Shown: one piece after another, positions 18,644 to 28,387 of the stretch
Numbering within the stretch: position 1 is the stretch's first letter
How the letters are laid out: each line of letters begins with the position of its first letter
Assembly: GCF_030160075.1 (NCBI RefSeq)
Contig: NZ_BSNQ01000009.1
Coordinates: 244,295-308,294, forward strand
Length of the DNA: 64,000 nucleotides
From: Dyella lipolytica
Lineage (GTDB): Bacteria > Pseudomonadota > Gammaproteobacteria > Xanthomonadales > Rhodanobacteraceae
Direction: 5' to 3'
Program-made: the position numbers and the translations under genes
The notes under the pieces: model-generated
Databases searched by the model: none
What the model was told of the DNA's origin: nothing
What the model saw: only the letters and a program-made list of their open reading frames with translations

Positions 18644-19482
18644 GCAGCACCTTGCTTGAAACCGAGGGCCTCTGCGTAATCATCGGCCGGATATTGAAAG
18701 GGCACCGGACCATCCGCGTCGCCGCCGAAGAACTGGCGGGTCCACGGTGAGCCGTCGTCGGCGATCGTCTTGGGGTCGCCCTGAGCCACGACTTTGCCGT
18801 TAGCGATCAAGTAGATATGGTCGGCGACCTGTTTGATCGCATCCAGCTCATGCGCCACCAGCACACTGGTGATGCACAGCGTTTCATTGAGCGTGCGGAT
18901 CAGCTTGAGCACCTGATTGAGTGCAATCGGATCCAGGCCCACGAACGGTTCGTCGTACAGAATCAGCATCGGATCGAACACGATCGCACGCGCCAGTGCG
19001 ACACGCCGCGCCATACCGCCGGACAGCTCGCTGGGCATCAGCGATGCGGCGCCACGCAGACCCACGGCTTGCAACTTGGTCAGCACGATATTGCGAATCA
19101 GCACTTCCGGCAGCTTCGTATGCTGGCGCAACGGGAAAGCCACATTTTCGAATACGTCGAAATCGGTCAGCAGTGCGGAGTTCTGGAACAGGTATCCGAT
19201 ACGTTCGCGCAACTCGAACAGCTGATCGCGCGCCAGCTCCGGCACATTCAGCCCATCGACCTTCACTTCGCCCACCTTGCCGCGCATCTGCCCGGTAATG
19301 TGCTTCAGCAGCGTCGTTTTACCGGTCCCGCTGGGGCCCATGATGGCCGTCACCTTGCCGCGCGGGATATCCATATCCAGCTTATCGAACACGGTCTTGC
19401 CGTTGAGCACCGTGGTGAGGCCACGGATGCGCACCAGGGTGCGATCGTCGGGCTTGGCGTGGACGGGATCGGTCATGGGCAA
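18640..19482 (-). CDS. mlaF: Mla ABC transporter ATPase MlaF
   Basis: The 280-residue ATPase has Walker A GPSGTGKTT (49-57), the signature LSGGMARRVALARAI, Walker B LILYDEP and the H-loop AHE. It powers phospholipid transport by MlaFEDB. It is the first gene of the operon and is separated from gmk by 78 bases. The C-terminus is somewhat longer than in E. coli, ending in a YPADDYAEALGFKQG-like extension, the region that contacts a neighbouring MlaF in the known structure. Confidence 0.96.
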   Translation of the reverse strand: MPMTDPVHAKPDDRTLVRIRGLTTVLNGKTVFDKLDMDIPRGKVTAIMGPSGTGKTTLLKHITGQMRGKVGEVKVDGLNVPELARDQLFELRERIGYLFQNSALLTDFDVFENVAFPLRQHTKLPEVLIRNIVLTKLQAVGLRGAASLMPSELSGGMARRVALARAIVFDPMLILYDEPFVGLDPIALNQVLKLIRTLNETLCITSVLVAHELDAIKQVADHIYLIANGKVVAQGDPKTIADDGSPWTRQFFGGDADGPVPFQYPADDYAEALGFKQGAA

Positions 19483-19560
19483 CTAGGTAGGGGGAAAGTG
19501 TTCAAGTTAGCTGAAGTGGGCGTGTAATGCTATGCTGATCAGTACAGTAATCGTACGGAC

Positions 19561-20187
19561 TCAGGCTTCCGCCAACAGTTCCTTTATTAGAGCCTCGTGC
19601 CGCTGGCACTGCAGGTCGCTGCGCTGGCGCACCGCCCGCACGATCGCCTGAAGGCCATCCAGCGCCTCCTCGAAGCGGTCATTGACGATGACATAGTCGA
19701 ACTCGTGGGCGTGGGCGATCTCGCCACGCGAATTGCGCAGACGGCGCTCGATGACCTCGTCGCTATCAGACCCGCGTCCACGCAGGCGACGCTCCAGCTC
19801 AACCCGCGACGGCGGCAGGATAAACACGCTGACGCAATCAGGCTTGGCCTTGCGGATCTGGGCGGCGCCCTGCCAGTCGATTTCCAGCAATACGTCGCGG
19901 CTCTGCTGCAAGAGATGCTGCACGGTCTTGCGCGACGTGCCGTAGAAATTGCCGTGCACTTCAGCGTGTTCGAGAAAGACGCCCTCGGCTACCTCGCGCT
20001 CGAATTCCGTGCGTTCGACGAAATAGTAGTGCCGTCCGTATTGCTCGCCCGGCCGCGGCGGCCGCGTGGTATGCGATACCGACAACGAGATGCCCGGCTC
20101 GCGTTCGAGCAGCGCGTTGACCAGTGTGGACTTACCTGCACCGGATGGCGCGGCAACGATGAAGAGCGTGCCGCTCGTATCAGTCAT
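19561..20187 (-). CDS. gmk: Guanylate kinase
   Basis: The 208-residue enzyme converts GMP to GDP. The P-loop APSGAGKST is at 13-21, and the GMP-binding segment (SHTTRPPRPGEQYGRHYYFV) and lid region (RLRGRGSDSDEVIERRL) are intact. In many relatives gmk lies directly before rpoZ; here six mla genes lie between them. It follows yicC on the same strand with a gap of about 110 bases that holds a REP-like palindrome. Confidence 0.97.
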   Translation of the reverse strand: MTDTSGTLFIVAAPSGAGKSTLVNALLEREPGISLSVSHTTRPPRPGEQYGRHYYFVERTEFEREVAEGVFLEHAEVHGNFYGTSRKTVQHLLQQSRDVLLEIDWQGAAQIRKAKPDCVSVFILPPSRVELERRLRGRGSDSDEVIERRLRNSRGEIAHAHEFDYVIVNDRFEEALDGLQAIVRAVRQRSDLQCQRHEALIKELLAEA

Positions 20188-20204
20188 GTCGCAAAGCTCC
20201 GTCG

Positions 20205-20242
20205 CCCCCTCTCCCCACCGGGGAGAGGGTTGGGGTGAGGGG
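20205..20242 (+). repeat. REP-like palindrome, copy 1
   Basis: The arms CCCTCTCCCC and GGGGAGAGGG flank a three-base loop and are followed by the tail TTGGGGTGAGGGG. The same palindrome plus tail occurs at 31236-31275, and a reversed variant at 31312-31360. It lies between gmk and yicC. Confidence 0.85.
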
Positions 20243-20295
20243 CCACGGCTTGCGCAGGACTACCATAGTGCGCTGACGTCTTTGCATGCTCGCAC

Positions 20296-21153
20296 TCATT
20301 CGATGTTCTGCACCTGCTCGCGCATCTGCTCGATCAGCACTTTCAACTCCACCGCCGCATTGGTGCTGCGCGCATCGACTGATTTGGAACCCAACGTGTT
20401 CGCTTCGCGGTTGAACTCCTGCATCAGGAAATCCAGCCGGCGTCCGACCGGTTCCTTCAGGCCCAATACCCGGCGCGTTTCAGAAATATGCGTGCTGAGG
20501 CGATCCAATTCCTCGTCGACGTCGGAGCGGGTGACCTGCAGCAACAGCTCTTGTTCGAGCCGGCCCGGGTCGACCGGTTGCTTGAGATCCGCCAGGCGCG
20601 ATTCGAGGCGCGCCCGCAACGCGGTGCGGATCTCCGGCATCCATCCACGCACATCCGCAACGATGCGTTCGATAGCATCCAGCCGCTCGCGCAGCATCTC
20701 GGTGAGCTTGGCGCCTTCGCGCTCACGGGTTGCGGTGAGTGCATCCAGCGCACGGTCGAGCACACCAAGCAACGCCGACTGCTGGGCGTCCTGATCGATC
20801 TCCGCGTGTTGCAGCACGCCGGGGAAACGCAGCAGTTCCGTAAACTCGATGCGCATGCGCGGAAAACGGGTCTCAAGATCCAGTGCCAGCTCGGACAGTC
20901 GCCCCACCATGGTGCTATCGACCTGCAGCGATTCACCGCGCGACTCGCCACGACGGACGATCACGTCCACCTTGCCACGCGAAAGCCGGGCGGCAATCCG
21001 CTCGCGCAAAGCCGGCTCGAAACTGCGCAATTCCTCAGGCAGGCGTGGACTAAGCTCCAGATAGCGATGATTGACCGTGCGCAATTCGCAGGTCAGCGCC
21101 CCGGCCGGAGTGACGGCCTCGGCAGAGGCATAGGCGGTCATGCTGCGAATCAT
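20296..21153 (-). CDS. yicC: YicC family endoribonuclease
   Basis: The start is set at the ATG giving MIRSMTAYA, the family N-terminus, for 285 residues. Conserved blocks include CELRTVNHRYLEL and, at the C-terminus, GRRLDFLMQEFNREANTLGSKS, the YicC_N and DUF1732 regions. YicC-type proteins have been shown to act as RNases. It is divergent from rph, as in E. coli, with 73 bases between the two starts. A longer upstream extension of the frame lacks family similarity and was dropped. Confidence 0.94.
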   Translation of the reverse strand: MIRSMTAYASAEAVTPAGALTCELRTVNHRYLELSPRLPEELRSFEPALRERIAARLSRGKVDVIVRRGESRGESLQVDSTMVGRLSELALDLETRFPRMRIEFTELLRFPGVLQHAEIDQDAQQSALLGVLDRALDALTATREREGAKLTEMLRERLDAIERIVADVRGWMPEIRTALRARLESRLADLKQPVDPGRLEQELLLQVTRSDVDEELDRLSTHISETRRVLGLKEPVGRRLDFLMQEFNREANTLGSKSVDARSTNAAVELKVLIEQMREQVQNIE

Positions 21154-21226
21154 CGGAGCCAGTCCTGGGCGGTGCTGAAAGGGGGCAATGGTAAACTGTC
21201 CTGCCCTTACCTGCCTAACCGAGCCC

Positions 21227-21961
21227 ATGACCACAGTGACAGTGTCCCGCCCGAGCGGCCGCGCCAGCGACCAGTTGCGCGCCATCACCATCGAGCGCCA
21301 TTACACCCGTCACGCCGAAGGTTCGGTGCTGATTTCCTTTGGCGACACGCGCGTGCTGTGCACCGCCAGCGTCGAAGACCGCTTGCCGCCCTGGCTGCGC
21401 GGTAAAGGCGAAGGTTGGGTAACGGCCGAGTACGGCATGCTCCCGCGCGCCACGTCCAGCCGCACCCAGCGCGAGGCCACCCGTGGCAGCCAAGGGGGCC
21501 GCACCATGGAAATCCAGCGACTGATCGGCCGCAGCCTGCGCGCCTGTGTCGATCGTCAGGCGCTGGGCGAACGCGTCATCACCCTCGATTGCGACGTGCT
21601 GCAAGCCGACGGCGGCACACGTACGGCAGCGATCACCGGCTCTTACGTCGCACTGGTCGACGCGGTGAACGTGTTGATGAAGCGCGAGAGCCTGCGCCGC
21701 AATCCGATCATCGGCGCAGTTGCCGCCGTGTCAGTCGGCGTCTATCAGGGACTGCCGGTGCTGGACCTCGATTACGCCGAAGATGCCAACTGCGACACCG
21801 ACATGAACGTGGTGATGAACGACGGCGGCGGTTTTATCGAAGTGCAAGGGACCGCCGAAGGCCACGCCTTCCGCCGCGGCGAAATGGACGCGATGCTCGA
21901 CCTGGCCGAAAAAGGCATCGCTGAACTGGTGAAGCTGCAGCGCGCGGCGCTGGAAGCATGA
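21227..21961 (+). CDS. rph: Ribonuclease PH
   Basis: The 244-residue phosphorolytic exoribonuclease trims tRNA 3' ends. The start at 21227 gives the normal N-terminus ([28 protein letters not shown]). The RNase PH signature regions [39 protein letters not shown] (in part) and [14 protein letters not shown] are present and undamaged, unlike the truncated E. coli K-12 gene. It overlaps rdgB by four bases. Confidence 0.97.
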   Translation: MTTVTVSRPSGRASDQLRAITIERHYTRHAEGSVLISFGDTRVLCTASVEDRLPPWLRGKGEGWVTAEYGMLPRATSSRTQREATRGSQGGRTMEIQRLIGRSLRACVDRQALGERVITLDCDVLQADGGTRTAAITGSYVALVDAVNVLMKRESLRRNPIIGAVAAVSVGVYQGLPVLDLDYAEDANCDTDMNVVMNDGGGFIEVQGTAEGHAFRRGEMDAMLDLAEKGIAELVKLQRAALEA

Positions 21962-22575
21962 GCAAGGCATCCGCTACGCAACGCATCGTGTTGGCCAGCA
22001 GCAACCGCGGCAAGCTAGCCGAATTCAACGCTTTGCTCGCCGATAGCCATTTCGAAGTGGTGCCACAAGCCGAACTGGGTGTCGAAGATGCCGAGGAGAC
22101 CGGGCTCACTTTCGTCGAAAACGCGCTGCTCAAAGCTCGCCACGCCGCCCGCGTGACAGGCTTGCCCGCCTTGGCCGACGATTCGGGACTTTGCGTACCG
22201 CATCTGCACGGCGCGCCCGGTCTCTATTCCGCGCGCTATAGCGGCGCACATGGCGACAACGCCGCCAACAACGCGCGGTTGCTGCGCGAACTCGACGGCG
22301 TACCGTCGGAACAGCGCGGCGCGTTCTTTATCAGCGTGCTGGCTCTGCTGTGGCACGCAGACGATCCCGCCCCGCTGATCGCCGAAGGACGCTGGCATGG
22401 GCGTATTCTGGAAGCACCGCGCGGCGCCCACGGCTTCGGCTACGACCCGCTGTTTCTGCCGCACGAACAACTGTTGAGCTCTGCCGAACTGGAGCCTGCA
22501 GTGAAAAATCGCCTGAGCCATCGCGCGCAAGCCATGGCGCAACTGCACGCGCGCATCGCCGAACTGCATGTTTGA
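21958..22575 (+). CDS. rdgB: XTP/dITP diphosphatase RdgB
   Basis: The 205-residue enzyme of the Ham1 family removes non-canonical purine nucleotides such as dITP and XTP. The [10 protein letters not shown] nucleotide motif is near residue 14, with [22 protein letters not shown] and [10 protein letters not shown] further on. Its ATG overlaps the rph stop (ATGA), giving the common rph-rdgB-hemW operon. Confidence 0.96.
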   Translation: MSKASATQRIVLASSNRGKLAEFNALLADSHFEVVPQAELGVEDAEETGLTFVENALLKARHAARVTGLPALADDSGLCVPHLHGAPGLYSARYSGAHGDNAANNARLLRELDGVPSEQRGAFFISVLALLWHADDPAPLIAEGRWHGRILEAPRGAHGFGYDPLFLPHEQLLSSAELEPAVKNRLSHRAQAMAQLHARIAELHV

Positions 22576-22586
22576 GAGATGATTCG

Positions 22587-23747
22587 TTGTCGTTAAACGC
22601 ACCCCCGCTTGCGCTCTACGTCCACATGCCGTGGTGCGTAAAAAAGTGCCCGTACTGCGACTTCAATTCGCACGGCCTGCGCGGCGAGCCGCCTTATGCC
22701 GCCTACGTGGAAGCATTGCTGGCTGATCTCGATGCCGACCGCGCCGACTTCGGCCATGCGCTGGAACGTCGCCCCATCGTCAGCGTGTTCTTCGGCGGCG
22801 GCACACCCAGCCTGTTTGCACCGGAATTGATCGCGCGCTTTCTTGACGGTGCGCGCGAACGCCTGCCTTTCGCAGACGCTTTCGAGGTCACGTTGGAAAC
22901 CAACCCGGGCACGGTTGAGCATGGGCGTTTCGACGGCTATCTGGCCGCCGGCGTCAACCGCATTTCCTTCGGTATTCAAAGTTTCGACGACAGCAAGCTC
23001 AAGCGCCTCGGTCGTATCCATTCCGCTGTCGAAGCGGAAGCCGCCGTAAAGTCAGCTCAGGATGCCGGCGTCGACAACATCAACCTGGACTTGATGTACG
23101 CACTGCCGGAGCAATCGCTATCCGGCGCATTGGCCGATGTCGAGCGCGCCGTAGCACTGGAGCCGACGCACATCTCGCATTACCAGCTCACGCTGGAACC
23201 CAATACCGCCTTCGCGGCGCATCCGCCGCCGCTGCCGGATGACGATGCCGCGTGGGCCATGCAGGAAGCGTGCGAATCGAGCCTCGCCGCCGCCGGCTAT
23301 ACGCAATACGAAATCTCCGCCTACGCCCGACCGAACCGGCGTTGCGAACACAACCTCAATTACTGGCGCTTCGGCGATTACCTGGGCATCGGCGCCGGCG
23401 CACACGGCAAAATCACGGACGTATCTGGCAGCCAGGTGATCCGGCGCTGGAAGGTCCGCCACCCCAATGCCTATCTCGATGCCGCCGGTAGTGCAGCTCG
23501 AGTCGGCGGCCATGCGGCCGTCGTCACCGACGAACTGCCGTTCGAATACATGCTCAACGCATTGCGGCTGATCGACGGCGTCCCCGCCGACGACTTCAGC
23601 GCACGGACCGGCCTACCCCTGGAACACATTGCCAATCGCCTCGCCGAAGGCCGCCGCAGGGGCTGGCTGGAAAGCGATCCTGGACGCCTTGGCACCACCC
23701 CTCTGGGCCAACGCTTCCTCAACGACGTGATCGCCAGCTTCCTGTAA
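22587..23747 (+). CDS. hemW: HemW, haem chaperone / radical-SAM protein
   Basis: The product is a radical-SAM protein with the HemW cluster motif CVKKCPYCDF near residue 20 and the HemW C-terminal domain. Related proteins bind haem and help load it into respiratory enzymes; many genomes still call them coproporphyrinogen oxidase-like. The frame is open far upstream into rdgB but has no ATG in the right place. I chose TTG at 22587, preceded by GAGAG eight bases earlier, giving 386 residues; another TTG 15 bases upstream is possible. The neighbouring cyd oxidase is a plausible haem client, which is an inference. Confidence 0.92.
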   Translation: MSLNAPPLALYVHMPWCVKKCPYCDFNSHGLRGEPPYAAYVEALLADLDADRADFGHALERRPIVSVFFGGGTPSLFAPELIARFLDGARERLPFADAFEVTLETNPGTVEHGRFDGYLAAGVNRISFGIQSFDDSKLKRLGRIHSAVEAEAAVKSAQDAGVDNINLDLMYALPEQSLSGALADVERAVALEPTHISHYQLTLEPNTAFAAHPPPLPDDDAAWAMQEACESSLAAAGYTQYEISAYARPNRRCEHNLNYWRFGDYLGIGAGAHGKITDVSGSQVIRRWKVRHPNAYLDAAGSAARVGGHAAVVTDELPFEYMLNALRLIDGVPADDFSARTGLPLEHIANRLAEGRRRGWLESDPGRLGTTPLGQRFLNDVIASFL

Positions 23748-23828
23748 CAAAAAACCCTTCCCCGCCCCATGACGGCGACCTGGCAACCGGCTTACACTCT
23801 TTGCCGGGGAATAACTGGGATTTGCGTC

Positions 23829-26225
23829 ATGGATGTCGAACCAAGGGGACGTCCGCCATCTACCGCCCGCGATCAGCTTGGCCGTGTAGAACACGGTCAG
23901 ATGCCGTCGCGCGCGCGTCGTCTGGTGGATGCGGCCTGCACGTTGTGCGACCACTGGCTCGAACCGACGCTGCGACTGTGCCTGGATCGTTTCGACAAGC
24001 GTCTCTATGAGCAAGCCGAAAGCTCACGCAATCATCTCGAACAGCAACGCTGTTTCGACAGCCGCAATCTGGCGCAGCAGGGACGCCTGGCATTCATGCA
24101 ATCGTTCGCCGCTCGTCTTCGAGACAGTTTCGAGGAGATGGGCAGTGTCGAGGACGATGAAGCATCCCAATCGCTCGGCATGCAGTCGCTGACCTTGCTC
24201 GATCGCACCGAACACGAATTGACTGCCGCGCTCGACAAGCTCGCGGCGCGCAGCGAAGCGCACAACGGCCCGATGCTATCGGAGCTGTCCTACCGCTTGG
24301 CCGTATTGGTCGGCGCACCGCCGCTGGAAGGCAAGGATTTACCCATAGGCCCGCAAAACCTCGCGCGTATTTTGCGTGTGGCCAGCGAGCCGATGAATCT
24401 GCCGATCGAACATCGCCTGATCTTGCTGCAGGTTTTCGAAGGCAGCGTGGGCGGCGCGCTGGTGTCGCTCTACGACGGCATCAACGCCAAGCTGTTGGCC
24501 GACGGCATCCTGACGCAGCTTCGTGCGTTTCCCGCCGCGCGGCCAAGTCATGGTCCCGCACATGGAGCTGCGCCCACGCCGACTCCCGGCACACCGGCAC
24601 CCGCCGCTGCAGCCACATCCGAGCGCAGCGAACCGATCGCCGTACTGGAAACCTTGCGCGACATGCTTTCACGGCAACGGACGGCCATGGCGGGTCCCTC
24701 GCCCGCGGCCGGCGGACGCACCGCTTCGCCGGACGAATTGCAGACGGCGCTGTCCGCGTTACAGCAACACATGATCCAGGTCACCGATCACACCAGCCGC
24801 GAACTACGCAGCGCGCAGCGCCTGCACGAGGAACTGCTGCTGCAGCTCAATACCGGTTTGCCTGCAGGCACTCCGCACATGCAGCTGAGTACCGAGCAAG
24901 GTGACACCGTAGAGCTGGTCGCCATGCTGTTCGAACAACTCGCCGAGCAGCTGCATCACGGCCCCGATGCACGCGCGCTGTTGGGTAGCCTGCAGCTGCC
25001 CTTGCTGCGGCTGGCCGTAACCGACCGTGATTTCTTCAACCAGCGCGAGCATCCAGCGCGCCAGATGCTGGGCAAGCTCGCCGAAACCGTCAACGACTGG
25101 CTCGGCGGACCCGACGGCGATACCGACCACCAGTTGCTGGGCAAACTCAGTCATCTGGTGGAACGCGCTCAGCAGGAGCCACCTACCGCCGGTCTCTATA
25201 CCAGCCTGCTGGCGGATATCGAATATCACCTTGGCCAGCTGGCCCGCAAAGCGCAAACCACCGAACGCCGCCAGATCGAAGCCATGCAAGGTCGCGAGCG
25301 ACTGGAGCAGGCGCGCCACCGTGCGGACGAATTGATGAGCGAACGTTTCGCCATTGCGTCGCCACGTGGCCTGCTGCGAACGCTGCTCGAGCGTGCATGG
25401 ACCGATGTGCTGGCGCTGAACCTGCTACGTCACGACGAACATAGCGACGCCTTCCGCCATCAACTGCGCGTCACCGATCAATTGCTCGGCCAGTTCCCGG
25501 TAACCGATCCCGTGCTGCTACGTCACGAAGTGGAGACGGGCCTGCAGCAGATCGGTATGCCCGCCGACGAAGCCGAACAGGTCGCACAGCGACTGATCGG
25601 TACGGACGTTTCTGCGCCGCACGCGCCGGTCGTAACGACACTCGACGTTGCCGCTGCGGACAGCGCTGCGATCGAAGTGCCCGTCATCGAAGTGCCCGTC
25701 GATGACAAACCCGTAGAAGCCGCTTCACCCGAGCCAACCCCTGCCATAGCGGCAATAAAACCCAAACCCACCGCTGCGCCGCGTACCGCGGATGTCCCCA
25801 GCGCCACCGATCTGGCCGTGCGCCTCAAGCAGCGCCAGCGCCTAGGCGAGCACCGCGGGCAGGAAGCGCAACCCACCAACGCCGCCGTCGTGCCGCCGCT
25901 GGGCCTGCGCGAAGCGCGTATCCACAATCGTCTGCGTCAGCTGCCATTCGGCAGCTGGTTCGAATTCACTGACCCCGCCACCGGGGAAACCACGCAACGC
26001 AAGCTAGCGTGGTTCTCGCCGGTATCGGGCAACAGTTTGTTCGTCACCCGCCGCGGTCAACGCAGCGACGTCATGAATCTGCAGGAACTGGCGCGCGCGA
26101 TCGCCAGCGGTCGCGTGCGCGAAATACCGCCACAACAAGAAAATCTGCTCGATCGTGCGTGGAACGCATTGACGAACAGCCTGCTTCGACCCGCATCGTC
26201 GCCCTTACCGGAAGCCCGCTCATGA
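23829..26225 (+). CDS. DUF1631 family protein
   Basis: The 798-residue protein, counted from ATG 23829, fits the DUF1631 family, sometimes mislabelled thymidine phosphorylase. Most of it is helical; an Ala/Pro-rich linker lies near residues 240-275 and another near 610-690 with a small IEVPVIEVPV repeat. The last about 110 residues (GSWFEFTDPATGETTQRKLAWFSP and following) resemble a small beta domain of PilZ type by eye. It overlaps a PilZ gene by four bases, which supports a link with cyclic di-GMP or surface behaviour. Function is not established. Confidence 0.85.
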   Translation: MDVEPRGRPPSTARDQLGRVEHGQMPSRARRLVDAACTLCDHWLEPTLRLCLDRFDKRLYEQAESSRNHLEQQRCFDSRNLAQQGRLAFMQSFAARLRDSFEEMGSVEDDEASQSLGMQSLTLLDRTEHELTAALDKLAARSEAHNGPMLSELSYRLAVLVGAPPLEGKDLPIGPQNLARILRVASEPMNLPIEHRLILLQVFEGSVGGALVSLYDGINAKLLADGILTQLRAFPAARPSHGPAHGAAPTPTPGTPAPAAAATSERSEPIAVLETLRDMLSRQRTAMAGPSPAAGGRTASPDELQTALSALQQHMIQVTDHTSRELRSAQRLHEELLLQLNTGLPAGTPHMQLSTEQGDTVELVAMLFEQLAEQLHHGPDARALLGSLQLPLLRLAVTDRDFFNQREHPARQMLGKLAETVNDWLGGPDGDTDHQLLGKLSHLVERAQQEPPTAGLYTSLLADIEYHLGQLARKAQTTERRQIEAMQGRERLEQARHRADELMSERFAIASPRGLLRTLLERAWTDVLALNLLRHDEHSDAFRHQLRVTDQLLGQFPVTDPVLLRHEVETGLQQIGMPADEAEQVAQRLIGTDVSAPHAPVVTTLDVAAADSAAIEVPVIEVPVDDKPVEAASPEPTPAIAAIKPKPTAAPRTADVPSATDLAVRLKQRQRLGEHRGQEAQPTNAAVVPPLGLREARIHNRLRQLPFGSWFEFTDPATGETTQRKLAWFSPVSGNSLFVTRRGQRSDVMNLQELARAIASGRVREIPPQQENLLDRAWNALTNSLLRPASSPLPEARS

Positions 26226-26560
26226 ATGGGTCGGAACAACGCCGTGCGCCACGCAAGCAACCGGATTACAGCGTGACCGTTACCGACACGATCACCGGCC
26301 ACCCGCTTGGACACCTGGGCAACTTGTCCAGCAACGGCATGCTGCTGATCGGCCAGCGCGTGCCGCGCAGCGAAGCGGTCTATCAGGTCAGCCTTGCCTT
26401 GCCTCGACGCGATGGCGCAACGACGACGCTCGAAGTCGGCATCCAGGAGCAGTGGCACGAACCGGCCGCGACGCCCGGCCAAACCTGGGCGGGTTATCGG
26501 ATCATCGCCATCGGCAATGCGGATGCCACGCAGCTGGATCACTGGTTGCAGCACGCCTGA
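26222..26560 (+). CDS. PilZ domain protein, probable cyclic di-GMP receptor
   Basis: The 112-residue single-domain protein starts with ATG overlapping the stop of the DUF1631 gene. It has both parts of the cyclic di-GMP binding signature: RRAPR (the RxxxR element) near residue 6 and NLSSNG (the N/DxSxxG element) near residue 36. Binding is therefore likely, by family knowledge. Coupled translation suggests it works with the DUF1631 protein. Confidence 0.9.
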   Translation: MNGSEQRRAPRKQPDYSVTVTDTITGHPLGHLGNLSSNGMLLIGQRVPRSEAVYQVSLALPRRDGATTTLEVGIQEQWHEPAATPGQTWAGYRIIAIGNADATQLDHWLQHA

Positions 26561-26621
26561 TTCCTGGCCCTGAGGCTCATCGCGTTACACTGGCGAACTG
26601 ATACCCACGCCGGAATCTCGC

Positions 26622-27938
26622 ATGAGCCACGCCCTCGCCCCGCTCTACGCCCAACACATCGCAACCCTGCGCGAACGCGCGGACAAAGCGCTGGCCTTGG
26701 GTGGCTTCGATCATCTGCTGATCGCTGCGAGTACGCCGTTGCGCAAATTCCTCGACGACCAGGATTACCCGTTCGTCGCCAATCCGCACTTTCGTCATTG
26801 GCTGCCGCTCACTGACGCACCGGGCAGCTGGGTCGTTTACACGCCTGGCCATAAACCGAAGCTGATCTTTGTGCAGCCGCGCGATTACTGGCATGTGGTG
26901 CCGGCTGCGCCGAGCGGTTATTGGGTGGATCAATTCGATATCACCATCGTGCGCACCTATGCCGAAGCTGTCGCAGTCTTGCCGAAAGGCAAGCGTGCCG
27001 TGATTGCACCGGCCTGCCCGTCTATCGAAGGCGTGGAAGCCAACAATCCGCAGACCGTGGTCGATTATCTGCATTGGCACCGCAGTTATAAGACACCGTA
27101 CGAATTGGAACTGATGCGCGAAGCCAGCCGCATCGGTATGTGCGCGCACCGCGCCGCCGAAAGAGCGTTCCGTGCGGGCGAGAGCGAATTCGGTATTCAC
27201 ATGGCGTATCTCGCCGCTGCACGGCAGATCGATGCGGAACTGCCTTACGCCAGCATCGTAGGTCTCAATGAACATGGCGCGGTGTTGCATTACACGCACT
27301 TCGATCGCACGCCGCCGACGCAAAGCCGTTCTTTCCTGATCGACGCCGGTGCCAGCGCATCCGGTTACGCCAGCGACATTACCCGCACCTACGCCGCGGC
27401 AGGCCACAACGATTTTCAGGCGTTGATCGATAGCGTCGAAAAGGCGCAGCTAAGTTTCGTGGCCATGGTGAAGGCCGGCCAGAGTTATCCGGAACTGCAC
27501 ATCCACGCTCACCACGTGTTGGCCGATGTTCTGCGCGAACACGGCGTGATTCGCATGAGTGCCGAAAGCGCGGTGCAATCGGGCGTCAGCGCCACGTTCT
27601 TTCCGCATGGATTGGGTCATCCGATCGGTCTGCAGGTGCATGACGTGGCCGGCTTCCAAACCAGCGAACGCGGCGGCAGCATTCCACGACCCGATGGCCA
27701 TCCTTACCTGCGCATGACACGCGTGCTGGAGCCGGGCATGGTCGTTACCATCGAACCGGGTCTGTACTTCATCGACATGTTGCTGGAAGAACTGCGCGGC
27801 AAACCTGCTTCCAAGGACATCGATTGGGCCAAGGTGGCCGCCTTCCGTCCTTACGGCGGCATTCGCATCGAGGATGATGTGGTGTGCACCGAGGGCGCAC
27901 CGGAAAATCTGACTCGCAATGCTTTCACGGCCAGCTGA
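26622..27938 (+). CDS. pepQ: Xaa-Pro dipeptidase PepQ
   Basis: The 438-residue cytoplasmic metallopeptidase cleaves dipeptides ending in proline. The M24 pita-bread domain keeps all five metal ligands: two Asp (LIDAGA and YASDITRT), His (FFPHGLGHPIGLQVHD) and two Glu (VVTIEPGLYF and GGIRIEDDV). The N-terminal domain and length fit the bacterial PepQ/prolidase group, some members of which also hydrolyse organophosphates. It has its own short upstream gap and is not clearly in an operon. Confidence 0.93.
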   Translation: MSHALAPLYAQHIATLRERADKALALGGFDHLLIAASTPLRKFLDDQDYPFVANPHFRHWLPLTDAPGSWVVYTPGHKPKLIFVQPRDYWHVVPAAPSGYWVDQFDITIVRTYAEAVAVLPKGKRAVIAPACPSIEGVEANNPQTVVDYLHWHRSYKTPYELELMREASRIGMCAHRAAERAFRAGESEFGIHMAYLAAARQIDAELPYASIVGLNEHGAVLHYTHFDRTPPTQSRSFLIDAGASASGYASDITRTYAAAGHNDFQALIDSVEKAQLSFVAMVKAGQSYPELHIHAHHVLADVLREHGVIRMSAESAVQSGVSATFFPHGLGHPIGLQVHDVAGFQTSERGGSIPRPDGHPYLRMTRVLEPGMVVTIEPGLYFIDMLLEELRGKPASKDIDWAKVAAFRPYGGIRIEDDVVCTEGAPENLTRNAFTAS

Positions 27939-28165
27939 CACAACATCGACATAATGCGGCAAGTACCCGTGAGAACACTCTGCGTGTATCTCGCCATGCA
28001 ACGACATTGAAAGTGTAAGCAGGCGTTCGGGCGATTTAGATTAAGTTCGGTTGCTAACACCGCTGCATACTTCTCGGTCTGCGCGCCGCGACAACATGGC
28101 GCGCGACAACCGGCCGAGGCCGGCGTATTCTGGCTTTACGTCATGCATGGATGGAAGCCGTCACT

Positions 28166-28387
28166 ATGCTTATGTCGTCAGCAGGGTCCGACCACCACCC
28201 TCCGCCTCGCCGGCCGTTGCGCCGGCTGAGCGTTGAACTCATCCTCATCGTACTCGCCAAGATCGCGTTTCTTTCGCTGATCTGGTGGATCGTGGCGTCG
28301 CATTACCCGCGCCCGGATACACGCCCTGCCGCCATCGAGCACCTGCTCGCACCGTCTCCGTCAACCACGCCGGAAGCCAAACCATGA
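28166..28387 (+). CDS. cydP: Putative cytochrome bd small subunit CydP
   Basis: This 73-residue protein has one transmembrane helix (LILIVLAKIAFLSLIWWIVA) between a basic, proline-rich N-terminus and a proline-rich tail. It overlaps the cydA start by four bases. Small proteins of this look, upstream of cydAB, are named CydP in current annotation. I prefer ATG 28166, which has GGAAG eight bases before it, over ATG 28151. A role in oxidase assembly or stability is inferred from position. Confidence 0.8.
   Translation: MLMSSAGSDHHPPPRRPLRRLSVELILIVLAKIAFLSLIWWIVASHYPRPDTRPAAIEHLLAPSPSTTPEAKP

Noticed and set aside
17829-18713. Arg-rich frame of 294 codons over mlaE
   Set aside because: The other register encodes MlaE with all family motifs and a proper ATGA overlap with mlaF.
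27939-28165. FNR/ANR box before the cyd operon
   Set aside because: I searched for TTGAT-N4-ATCAA and found only weak half sites.
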